This document shows positions 53,717 through 64,000 of a stretch of 64,000 nucleotides of DNA, one piece after another. Origin of the DNA: Isoetes taiwanensis (lineage: Eukaryota > Streptophyta > Lycopodiopsida > Isoetales > Isoetaceae); NCBI GenBank assembly GCA_021234155.1, contig JAJEKV010000072.1, positions 6,367,676-6,431,675 of the forward strand, read 5' to 3'. The translations under genes were made by a program, and so were the position numbers. The first letter of the stretch is position 1. Each line of letters opens with the position of its first letter. The notes under the pieces were generated by a model. The model searched no databases. It saw only the letters and a list, made by a program, of their open reading frames with translations, and was not told where the DNA came from.

Positions 53717-56286
53717 CGAATAGACTGTTACTTTGTTGGACGACACAGACGTGAGGCTTACGTAATTAAGAGACTAGGGATCGAAGGTTTTTTCTAACTC
53801 CATTCGTATTCATCTGCGTATCAGGTTCGATGTTCCAGGTGTAGGCTGGTGGACCATTGTGTTGACTAAATGCTTGCCTTGGTTGTGCCGTGTAAGTTGT
53901 TCGATCATCGTGTTGAACCTTGGTTGTTTTGGCTTCTTGCTTATGTCTTTTTCATAACCATCGAATGGATAAAAACTCCTTATCTAGATAACCTCCATCT
54001 AGTATTGAATAACCAGCAATGGCATTATTAAGACACATGAGCAAGTGAAAGGAACACATGAACAAAACTCAATAGCTGGCTACTTAATAAACAAACAGAT
54101 AGAAACAAATAAACAAAACAAACCCACTCAATAGCTGGCCATGGTTCCAAAATAGGGGGGTTTCACACCCAAAAAATTCTGCCATCCTTATACATTTCCA
54201 GTTGGAGTAAACTTAATTTCTACAGTTTTTCGGCTATTTTTGCAAAACAATCCGGAAAATAGGCTTAAAAAATAGGCGAAACGAGTTTTTTATCCATCAA
54301 CATCAAACTCAGGGCGGCATTTTTCCCGTTGGATGGGCCACTAAATTCGAGCCATGTAGTTTGCTGTTTAATAAACAAACAATGCTTTAATAACAAGTTA
54401 TCTCACTCAAAAACGTATCAAAGCTTGTCCATTCTCTTTCGCTTAAAAAAGAGTGAAACATATCAAAACTAGACTAATGGTGTCTTTGCATCCCAAATCA
54501 CACACATCCACTCAATGGAAATATGATTTATTACAACTACATTATTACAAACAAATTAGCATGCATGCCCACGCATACACAACCTTTACATTACGTGGAG
54601 TGCGTTGAATCTTGAATATGAAATTGCATTTTCTTTTTCTGTGTTATGCCATTGGCCTTTTCAAAAAGAGAAACAACGTTCCATTTGTAAGTAAGGCCAT
54701 CTAAGTCCAAGTAAATGTTCTATCGACAACCACAATTCATTGCAAAGCGGAAAACATAGAAGAAACTATGTTTTACACTTTTCATGAGAAAATTTACATT
54801 TACATAAGAGGTTCAATTAATATAGGGGCCGACATTAGATATAGCATTAGGTATGACATAAAGCACAATTTTATTAAACATGGACAAAACCTTTATTTGT
54901 GGACCTTTTCCAAAGCGGCCACGTATGCGTATGCAAGTCGTTTTTATTCATCGGTTACAATAGCCCTTACATGGGCATAAAGCCTCCTCAATACACTTCC
55001 ATATTTGATTTGAAGATTGCCGAAATAAGAAAATGTTACAATGAAGTCATTTAGGTGTTAAGACTAGTCCATAAAGAAGGACGTTATATACAAAAGTTTG
55101 TGTTGCTTAAGGATAGAACGTTCTTTGTTGAATGTCGTAGCTATGTAAAGGGCCGGGGTTTCACACAGCTTAGGCCGTATATAACATGTGAGTAGACAGT
55201 ATTAGGGGTTATTTCGATTCTAAGGTAAGGTTGTGGGAATTTTTGAGGCTGAAATCGTTTTCCGGTTATCCAAAAATTAAAATGTTTTCCGTTAGTATGA
55301 TTTTGAGAGGGGTTTCACTACTTTAATCTGTTTGCATGTTACCGAACAAGCGTGCTACATCCTTTCTGGATAAATGGATGTTGGAGATGCCGGGTTTCAT
55401 TTGAATGGAGATGGCAGAGAAGTCTCCTGCCATGGCCACCGGCTGCATTCGCCGAATGTCCTGAGATGATTCTATGGAACACTGAGCGCACCGTTTTGGT
55501 GTTTGCGCGGCACTGGTGGATTGCATGGACAATATCTATAATTTGAGGATGGATGCTTCGCTGCATCTCAGAGGCTATGCTTGAAATAGATGGATTATAT
55601 CCTTATTGTAAGGTATTGCTCTTGGATTCTCATGTCTTCTACTTCTGTTTCTTCAGGTTAGAACAAGTTTGGGGCATTTGAATGCCTTCGATCTGGTGAG
55701 TATGGATTTGAGTACTTTTGCCTCTTTATGGAAGAAACCGGTTGGTACAGCGATATCATTTTGAGCCCCTTTCTCTCTACAGTCCTTTAGATCGGCTATC
55801 CCTCATTTTTTCCATATATGGTTGAGAAATTATATCGTTGGAGTTCTTCTTTTTCTGGTATCTGCTGGGCTCTGGTGCCTCTACATATATGATGGAAGAG
55901 TCACATCTATTCCCTATTGGTAAGAATTGAATAATTGTTGTTATCAAAACCATGCCTTTAATGCTTTGCTATTCCTTGGACTGAATCTCAAGGTCCTATG
56001 TAGATGTTCGCACTATTTATTGGTTGAGATGGCCTATTTTGGAATATGGTTGCTTATGTCCAGTTGCACTGTTATGGGTGCTTTAGAGTGAAAAACATAG
56101 GTATCGAGCAAGTTGAAGGAATAGAATAGAATAGAAAAACTACTGATTTGATCATTTGGGACCATCGTACCATATATTATGCACATTATTTATGGAGCTT
56201 ATGATGCTGATAGAGGTATTTCAAGTTTTATGTATGGTTTTACTTTGTTCTAATCTTAGTGATATACGCTCTAGGATGTAAATGCA
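53717..56286. other. Non-coding stretch
   Basis: No convincing gene. Bases 54148-54360 match the dispersed repeat at 11578-11795. An open frame on minus (55532-55323, ending MQPVAMAGDFSAISIQMKPG and following) is less AT-rich than its surroundings but unrecognised. Confidence 0.45.
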
Positions 56287-57431
56287 TTACAACTTCCACA
56301 CAAGGTTTGTAAAATATCTATTCTTTTTCCTTCTACTATTATATTTTAGATCATTTTAGGGAATGGAATTGTCAAGTTTTTATCTCCTTTGTAGGTTCAA
56401 TACAACTTCTATACAAGGTTTGTAGAATCTCTATTCTTTTTCCTTCTATTTTTATATTTCAGATCATTTTATCATAGTAGCTTTAGGGAATGGAATTGTC
56501 AAGTTCTTATCTCCTTTGTAGGTTCATTCACTTGCAGACATGCTATTTCCAGAGGGGTCCAGTATAATGTCGAATGGATTTCATCTGCATTTATTGGTTG
56601 CTGACATGCTATTTTCTACTACCTTTTTGTTTAAGACCAGTCCCATGTAATGTCGGAAGGGATGTGATCTGCATTTATTGGAGATGCCTACTAGGATAAC
56701 CTTACAGCAAATCATATCTCGCTTTTTCTTTAATGCTTTAGTGATAGCATAAGTATTGATAGAAAAGTCCAAATGAGCTCTCGTTTAATGCAATAGAGAG
56801 ATCTCGTTGAGATCTTTGCACATATTTTAACCACTTATGATTGTCAAAATTAAAATAAAAAATGGGTTTTTCCATCTTTTACTATCCTACGGGGCTAAAA
56901 GATATGCAAACCACCCAAGGTTGGAGACTTTTCTATCAACACTTATGCTAGAAAATGTGATCCAATGAGTTAGTTATAACTGTTTTGCTGACTGGATTAC
57001 CAGTTCTGTTTTCTGATTGGTAGTTCACATAGCTTAGTCAGCAGTCCTTAGAAGGCCCTTTTATGATCTCAAAAAATCCCTAATGTCAATACAACTTCCA
57101 TACAAGTTTTGTAAAATATCTATTATTTTTCCTTCTATTTTTATATTTCAGATCATTTTATCATAGTAGCTTTAGGGAATGGAATTTTCAAGTTCTTATC
57201 TCCTTTGTAGGTTCATTCACTTGCAGACATGCTATTTCCAGAGGGGTCCAGTATAATGTCGAATGGATTTCATCTGCATTTATTGGTTGCTGACATGCTA
57301 TTTTCTACTACCTTTTTGTTTCAGACAAGTCCCATGTAATGTCGGAAGGGATTTGATCTGCATTTATTGGAGATGCCTACTAGGATAAGCTTACATCAAA
57401 TCATATCTCGCTTTTTCTTTAATGCTTTAAG
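56287..57431. repeat. Three copies of a local direct repeat
   Basis: Copies: partial 56287-56399, full 56401-56757, full 57090-57431. Shared blocks include TACAACTTC, AGGGAATGGAATT, CTCCTTTGTAGGTTCA and GTCCAGTATAATGTCGAATG. Between and within copies, sequences resembling intron borders (TTTCAG, TTTGTAG|GT) recur, so this may be duplicated intron/exon DNA of an unidentified or non-coding transcript. Confidence 0.88.
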
Positions 57432-58466
57432 TGCTTCAAAGCAAGTGAATCAAAGTAATTTTTACTGTTTTATATGCTTAGTTTTCCGCACGAACATGTT
57501 TTGTTTTTGCTGTGTATCTAAGTCTGAGTTGTGTTAGTGCTGCCAATGTCTCGAGATGTTACCCCATCTTTGCAAGTGCATTCATTTTTTATTGGTACAT
57601 CTGGTCTAAAGCTGAGTTGTTTTTTCAGATGCCGCAAATGCTTAACATGTCACACCGAGCTGGTACTGTCTGAAGATTTTATCCTATCTTTGCAACTCCA
57701 TTGTTTTGTATAGGTACGTATTACATTGTTGACATTTAGCTTAGTAGCTTACCAATTGTGAAGTTAAACTTATCAATTTACCAAACATTCTTGATTGCAT
57801 CTGTTTTTCATGTTAGTGAATGCTCATCAGAGAAGCTTAAGTCTCTCAGGCAACATGCATAGATTTTCTAGCTTTATGCTTCTAGCTTTTGCAACACACA
57901 GGGGCCAACCATTCTGCCTGACAAGAAGCATTGTGATATTAGTCTCACCAGATGAGTGTCATCTCTTACATACATTTTTGCATTCTTTCATGCGCTGTAT
58001 TGAGAAAAACCTACTAATTTTCGATGGCCAAAAGTGGCAATTCTGTATTTGCTATGATGAACACAGTTTCATCTAGCTGTTCATCCTGCCGCACTTATTA
58101 AGATGTAGCTGCCTATTCTGGGACATTGCTTACTGTGGCACCAAATTAATTATATTTGAGAAGCTTCTATATGTGTAATTACAAGATGTCCTATTCATTT
58201 GCAGGTCTGTGGTCTATTATGACGCATCGAATAATTATATCATCTGCAAAGAAGCCAATCAAGGTAAGGCCGATCTATTGCCTACTACGTATTATTTGTT
58301 CAAATATGTTTAGCATGTTGACTACAATGAAATTGCAACCTAGAAGCAAACGTCATTGTTGAGAGTTAAGTTAGAGTAGTGGAAAAAAGCACACCCAGGG
58401 CGTAGTTTTTGTTTGCAGAATTAGAGTTGTGACTGGCTCATTTTCCAGGGAGATTTTATTTTGCAG
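57432..58466. other. Non-coding stretch
   Basis: No gene was recognised; short open frames (57531, 57795, 58156) have no family resemblance. Confidence 0.4.
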
Positions 58467-58700
58467 GTCAATATATGCATGAGAACTATACACTTTGTAT
58501 GGATTGTAGGCAAGCAATTTGAAACAAAGGTATTTTGATTGCAAAATCTATTTGAGGTTTTCTGCACTGCTCTCATTGAAGTCCAAGCACCATAGATAAT
58601 GGACTGAGAACAACATTTCTATTGATCTATTTTGCAGGTCAATCTATGCATGAGAATTATACACTTTGTACGGGCTGTAGGCAAGCAATTTGAAACAAAG
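58467..58700 (+). repeat. Duplicated 63-base exon-like unit
   Basis: 58467-58529 and 58638-58700 are near-identical 63-base segments. Each is preceded by ATTTTGCAG and followed by GTATTTTGATTG, so both look like complete exons of 21 codons (V-N-I/L-C-M-R-T/I-I-H-F ... GKQFETK). The period is 171 bases. The parent gene was not identified. Confidence 0.6.
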
Positions 58701-59277
58701 GTATTTTGATTGCGAAATCTATTTGAGGCTCTCAACGTTCTAAGTTGTTGTGGAAAAAAATGCACATCTTACAGCATATTTGTTATTGAATACCATGTTC
58801 ACATCGTCCAAGCACCATCAGTTTCAATCTAGAATTTAGAAGGAAGAAATTCAAGATAATTTATCAATAAAAAACACGCCTGTATAAGAAGCAAGCATTT
58901 TGCATAGTGTTTATCCAGATGGATTCCTTTGAATTGTCATTTGCATCACTATTTGTTTGGAATGTCGTTGAAACAAGAATGCCTTTCACTTTAGATTAAA
59001 CAAAACTAGCAATTAAGCATGAAATGCCCCTTTCGTTATCCAAGGCGCTTATACCATGTACTAAATTCAAAGCTACTTCATTTCTTTAGTGTGGGCGATT
59101 TAAATTTGAGGTGATTTTATATAGCTGAATCATTCTTCTATGAGTTGTGGCTTCCGTTGTGGTCACATCATTCCCCTTTCAGCATTTTTATGTTATCAGT
59201 TCTGTTCTGATCACATTATGTCCATTTCAATATTCCTATGCTAGCATTCAAAAAACTAGACTGCCGCATTAGCAATT
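58701..59277. other. Non-coding stretch
   Basis: Nothing recognised. Confidence 0.4.
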
Positions 59278-59561
59278 TCAAGTAGGATTGTCAATAACAG
59301 ATTCTTATGATGTATAGTAATAATCATTCCAAAGATCCTATTATTTTTCCATACCATAGCACAATCTCAAGTAGGATTGTTAGTTCAATAACAGATTCTT
59401 ATGATGTATAGTAATAATTATTCCAAAGATCCTATTATTTTTCCATACCATAGCACAAGCTCTAGGATCACCAATACACAAGTGCAATCAATCAATATCT
59501 TGCATACCATAGCACAAGCTCTAGGATCACCAATACACAAGTGCAATCAATCAATATCTTG
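59278..59561. repeat. Nested tandem repeats (89 bp x2 overlapping 59 bp x2)
   Basis: A ~89-93 base unit at 59278-59366 and 59367-59459 runs into a perfect 59-base unit at 59444-59502 and 59503-59561; the two share CATACCATAGCACAA. Successive duplications, the second very recent because its copies are identical. Confidence 0.95.
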
Positions 59562-60287
59562 CATATCAATTCACTCGAGTTTTGCAAAATCTTCTAGGTT
59601 GCTTGCATGGTCAACTTTACAATTTTTATAATGATATCGAGATGGGATTTTCTTTTATTATACTAGCATAACCAATTGTGCATACTTTTTTTCCTCCCAA
59701 AACATTGTCAGTACCAACCACTGCAAGAGACAACTAAGAGCACTTGAATCTTAGGAACTAAGAAATAATCTTCACGTTAAAGCCAATGAATCATTCATGC
59801 AACTTCAACAACTATAAAGGATGGATACAATTTTAGATGCCACTAGATACACTTATAACTATACCTTTGCTCTAACATACAATCTAGATGATGTTGATCT
59901 TATTTATATATGACCTTGACAAATCTCATACATTGTCGGGGTAATATCCTAAAGAATGCCTAGCAATTTTTCATGCCTAACGCAGATTATCCCAATGTTG
60001 TAAATTGCATTGCTCTTTAAATTGCCGCTAAAGCCCAGCCCAACTATCATTGTGCTCATCATTTCCCTTCATATATAGCAATTAGCATCGTCCATGAAAC
60101 AATACGAATATTACCCCCATGCTTATAGACACTAGCTTTTAAACTGACAAAGACACTAGCTCCAACAAGGTTGCTATCCAACACAATTTCATTCAAATCA
60201 TTGCCATGTTGTGACTCCTTTCCTTCTATGTAAAAATGCCACTACACAATATCCCAACATAAGATATTATTGCTAAACCCAACACTT
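59562..60287. other. Non-coding stretch
   Basis: Nothing recognised. Confidence 0.4.
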
Positions 60288-60515
60288 ATTGCAAATCATT
60301 TACAAATACGAAAGCGCTTCCTATGCTTCCATACTACCAAGCTCCAAACTCATAATTTGATAGATGTCTTTCTAATCAATGTTCTGGCACACTCTTCAAG
60401 CAAAATAAAAAGAGTTTTGCAGTCTTTTCTAACAACAAAATCCCTTCTCTTATTGCAAATCACTTACAAACATGAAAGTGCTTCCTATGCTTTCATATTA
60501 CCAAGTTTCAAATCG
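60288..60515. repeat. Direct repeat pair, ~58 bp
   Basis: 60288-60343 and 60458-60515 share GCAAATCA(T/C)TTACAAA and GCTTCCTATGCTT(T/C)CATA blocks. Confidence 0.8.
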
Positions 60516-60608
60516 CTAAATTTGTATATGCCTTAAAGCCCAACAATCTCGGACATATGTTATCTACTTTCCATTATAGTTAGTTGTTGGCGCTAGTTTC
60601 CCCGCTAG

Positions 60609-61321
60609 ATGTCCCCGCTAGTTGTCCCCATGACCAGGTCAGGCAAGAAGTCGTCTCCAGAGAAGGCCGAATATGAAGGGGATTCGGCATCGTTGCTATA
60701 CATGCTATCAGAGATGAAATCAGCAATTAAGGAGTTGCGTGAGATGCTCGGAGAAGTAGTTTGTCAAAACAAATTCTTGACACAACAGAATTTGGAATTG
60801 AAGGAGGCATTATCCATGGAATCTGAAACTAGGGTTCCTAATATGGCTCAGATCACAAATGCAGTTGCAGTACAGCTAGTGAAGCATGACGAAATGGTGA
60901 CACAAGAAACCAGGGAACAAGAAATCAGAGCACAAAATCTCAAAATCTCAGGATTGGCAGAGGAGGAGAATGAAGATGTAAATCTAACAGTTGACCACTT
61001 CTTCAAGGAAACTATGAGGCTTCATGAACCTCAAGTAATTCACTACAGAAGACTCGGTAAACCAGGTAACTATACTCGGCCAATTTTGATAAAATTCAAG
61101 AGAGTTGATGCAGCAATAGAGTACTTATGAATAAGCCAGTTCTTAAAGGGCAGAAGATTTGGCTGAATGCTGATCTCACTCCAGCCCAATTAGAAGCCCG
61201 TAAAAAAGAATGGGCAAAAGTGAAAGTAGGAAGGGAGGAAGGTTTCGTAGCATATCTGGACAGAATCGGCAAAGTGCGTGGTCACTTGAAAAGAGAAATG
61301 ACTAGGAAATCCGGACTCTAA
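60609..61321 (+). pseudogene. LINE C ORF1 (coiled coil plus L1-like RNA-binding fold)
   Basis: The first part (60609-61130) starts MSPLVVPMTRSGKK, has a predicted coiled coil (MLSEMKSAIKELREMLGEVV), then QEIRAQNLKISGLAEEENED and VIHYRRLGKPG, the pattern of L1 ORF1 RNA-recognition and C-terminal domains. The stop TGA overlaps ATG 61127 (ATGA). The second frame continues the same protein (VLKGQKIWLNADLTPAQLEA, VGREEGFVAYLDRIGKV) to TAA 61321. So either a single-base deletion split ORF1, or the overlap works as a termination-reinitiation junction; mutation is more likely. It would coat the element RNA. Confidence 0.8.
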
Positions 61322-64000
61322 GGGTATTGGCTTGGAATATACATGGTTTGTCCCAGGCCAAGGTGCATGCGTATGAGCATATCTGGAAGATGGCAGATGT
61401 TTTATTGCTCTCAGAGACATGAGAACATCAAATGCGGGGCTTACCACAAATTGAGAAGTTCATTGTATTAGGATCAGTCTGGAATACCAAGGAATTTGGA
61501 GTGGGGAGTGGACATGGCGGGCTGGCAGTCTATATCCGAAGTGACCTGGTATGCATTGCCAAGGTCATCAAAACGCATATGCATAATCAATATATATGGA
61601 TCGAGCTGATTCTTGGTAGAAAAAAAATCTATTTAGCCAGCAGTTACTTTGCTCCATTGAATATGAAGTTGTATCAGAGCAGGGACATGGATAAGGATAA
61701 CCCTTTTCATAGTTTGATCATGGATGCCATGGAATTCAGCAGATTAGGAGAAGTCTTGTTGATTGGAGATTTCAACGCCAGAACAAACGGCCTCCAGGCA
61801 ATTTCGTATGAGAACCCAGGAGATAGCTTATTGAAGGAATGCACTGAGCATGATTACATTAGATCCTCCCTTGATAAGGTGAAGAACAGCATGGGAGACT
61901 ACTTGGTGGAGTCTATTACCGTGAGTGGTTTAAGAATTTTGAATGGAATTCCTCAATTTGCAAAGACAGATGGATTTACCTGTTTCACTCCCACAGGTAC
62001 CAGCACTGTAGATTACCTATTGGCTAGCAAGCAACACTCTGTGAAAGAATTTATGATCTTAGAGAAGGAGGTGGAATCGGACCATGCAGGCTTATGGTTT
62101 AAGCTAAGTGGACAAGTGCGCAGGCAGCCCATTGTGGGAGCTTTTAAACCTAGAATCAAGCTGGATTTTAGGCATAAAGATCAATATCAGAAGCATTTGA
62201 CTGGAGCACAAACTCTCAGAACTTAACCAACATAATGTTGGAAGCAGCTAAACTGGGATTTGGCGTCACTAGAAAAAGATCAGGCGGACGCATGCACAAC
62301 AGCTGGTGGGACGATGATTGCAAGAAGGCAAGGGCAGAGCTGCCAAAAAAATGCAGGTTAAAGCCAAAATGGTACAAGAGACTTATTAAGGAGAAGAAGA
62401 GCCGCTTTCATGCAAAAAGACAGTCTGATCTTAGCAACATGCTCTACGCAAATCCCAAAATTTTCTGGAAGAACCTGCAAGGCAAATCGGCTGCACCAAA
62501 TTTAGGGGTAGAAGATCTTCTCTCTCTGGTAAAGAAGATATATTTCATTGCAGATGCTGGTGAGATGCCCGTTCTAAGCATTACTGAAGATATTTTTGAT
62601 GTAGATGAAGTGGAGTCCCAGCTGCAACGCATGAAAAATGGGAAAGCCTCTGACCTAATGGGTCTATCGACCGAACTAATGAAATGAGCAGATGGGAAAC
62701 TAACCCATAAGCTAACAGAGCTTATAAACATGGCTGTCCGGCATGGATTACCAAAATCCTGGAGAGAATGCAGGATCGTCCCCATATATAAATCAGGTTG
62801 TAGAAAAGAGGTGCGAAATTATCGCACCATAATGATAGGCAGCATGTATTCTAAGCTCCTGGGAGGTTTGCTGGAACAGAAAATTAGTGATTGGGCAGAA
62901 CGTCATGATAAGAGAGCTTACTGCCAGGCAGGGTTCAGAAAACAACATAACACCCTAGACTATCTCCTTACTCTGAGAGTCTTGTTTGAGCAAGCCAAGA
63001 AGCCAAGACAAGCACTTTATCTGGCTTACATTGATTTCTCCAAAGCATTTGACACCGTGCCTATAGAAAAAATGTGGATACGAATGGAACAGCTTGATGT
63101 CCCACAGGCTTGGAGGGGTGCAGTAGCACGCTTATATGAAGAGGTACTAGCCAAGCTGTCTTCTGATATACCACATGAGATTCGGAGCACGATGGGTGTT
63201 CGGCAAGGATGCCCACTATCGCCGACTCTGTTCGGACTTTATATAGATGAGTTGGAGGAGTGGCTACGGAACAGGGGACGAGCTGGAACCAAGTTAGGAA
63301 GTTTTGTGGTGCAATTGTTACTGTATGCTGACGATGTAGTGCTAATAGCAGATTCCCAAGAAGGTCTACAAGAACATTTGCACAATCTGAGCTCCTTCTG
63401 CAGTTCCCACAGAATGAAAGTAAATCTTTCAAAGACAAAAATTATGGTGATTGGCACAGTAAAGCAACTGATCTTCACATATCAAGGCGAGAGACTAGAA
63501 GAAGTGGACTGTTACAAATACCTAGGTCTGGAGATTTGCTCAAACTACAAATGGAAGGAGTGCGTGCGGAAACGTATTATAGGAGGTAAGACAGCTTTAT
63601 ATTCTATGTTGTCAAAATGTCACAGTGCATCTTTGTCCAGTTGGGGGCTCAAAAAAATGTTGTTTAAAACCTTAGTTCAGACAGTCGTGCCGTGTGGTGC
63701 TCCCATTTGGGGGCCCTCTCTACACGCTAAAACATGGAATCAGGTGGAACAAGTATTGAAGATATTTATTCAGGAGGTATTGGGAGTGCGCAAACAGATT
63801 CCATATGCGATTCTTTTGGCAGAAACGGGCCTTCTTCCTTTAGAAGCTGAGGCTTTATGCTTGACTATGTTTTGTAAACAGATTAAGGCTGATGGATGTA
63901 AGCAGATTACCAAAAATGGCAATGGATCTGCCATCGGGATGGCTCAAAGAAGTACATGACTGGGCTGCCCGGTGGGGGATAATGGCAGAACACTGGCCGG
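61322..64000 (+). pseudogene. LINE C ORF2 (endonuclease and reverse transcriptase), broken
   Basis: The endonuclease begins LRVLAWNIHGLSQAK at about 61316 and reaches VLLLSET, where TGA 61420-61422 replaces the tryptophan expected; then VLLIGDFNARTNG and SDHAGLWF. A frameshift lies at 62226-62235. NSWWDDDCKKAR and GKASDLMGLSTELMK follow, with TGA 62685-62687 again in place of a likely tryptophan. The reverse transcriptase runs from 62688 to 63959: WRECRIVPIYKSG, IDFSKAFDTV (D102 from 62730), GVRQGCPLSP, YADD (199-202). A further frameshift near 63905 moves the C-terminal part (LPSGWLKEVHDWAARWG) to another frame. Confidence 0.88.

Larger units (their letters stand above)
60609..64000 (+). mobile_element. 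LINE C: non-LTR retrotransposon running off the window
   Basis: A plus-strand element with an ORF1 (60609-61321), an endonuclease (61322-62226), a linker and a reverse transcriptase (62730-63959 and beyond). Its reverse transcriptase (FSKAFDTV, LFGLYIDELEEWL, LLYADDVVLIAD) differs clearly from LINEs A and B and is closer to Jockey/CR1/Tx1-like patterns, so it is a separate lineage. The exact clade cannot be set here. The 3' end and tail are outside the window. Confidence 0.9.

Overview
The window is nuclear DNA of a land plant, most likely a non-flowering lineage (bryophyte, lycophyte or fern); the exact group cannot be fixed from the sequence. The evidence is AT-rich, repeat-laden intergenic DNA, short spliceosomal introns, L1-like plant LINEs, a pogo-type DNA transposon remnant and an intron-containing LPR/CotA-type multicopper oxidase. 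There is no sign of operons, and no rRNA, tRNA or CRISPR array was found.

Layout. 0-9.3 kb: non-coding DNA full of tandem and direct duplications (481-856, 1503-2831, 5022-6873) and a hairpin element (6912-7056). 9.6-11.3 kb: a broken pogo/Tigger-like transposase (minus). 11.4-14.2 kb: two decayed pieces of the multicopper oxidase gene. 15.78-23.75 kb: an ~8.0 kb DNA transposon with terminal inverted repeats. 26.26-26.70 kb: a hAT-like MITE. 26.9-35.8 kb: two unrelated LINEs head to head (A on minus, B on plus). 35.8-42 kb: mostly featureless, with a cluster of GGAAACCCTTCC repeats. 42.2-44.6 kb: an unrecognised, GC-rich, apparently multi-exon and damaged gene. 44.6-51.7 kb: non-coding with dispersed repeats. 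51.87-53.68 kb: the one clearly intact host gene, a two-exon secreted multicopper oxidase (minus). 53.7-60.6 kb: non-coding with several local duplications. 60.6-64.0 kb: a third LINE (C, plus) that runs off the end.

The main discovery candidate is the 15.78-23.75 kb element. It carries two divergent genes: on plus, a DUF7869-type protein with a DDE-like acidic constellation (likely transposase); on minus, a multi-exon ParB-like domain fused to a DNA N6-adenine/N4-cytosine-type methyltransferase. Palindromes with the core TATTCCGGAATA (or one-base variants) occur at least a dozen times, and only in the introns of the methyltransferase gene and in the gap between the two genes. The arrangement suggests a eukaryotic transposon that encodes its own site-binding ParB-like/DNA-methylation module acting on its own palindromes. 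This copy is decayed: five in-frame stops and a frameshift in the methyltransferase gene, and stops in the 5' part of the transposase gene.
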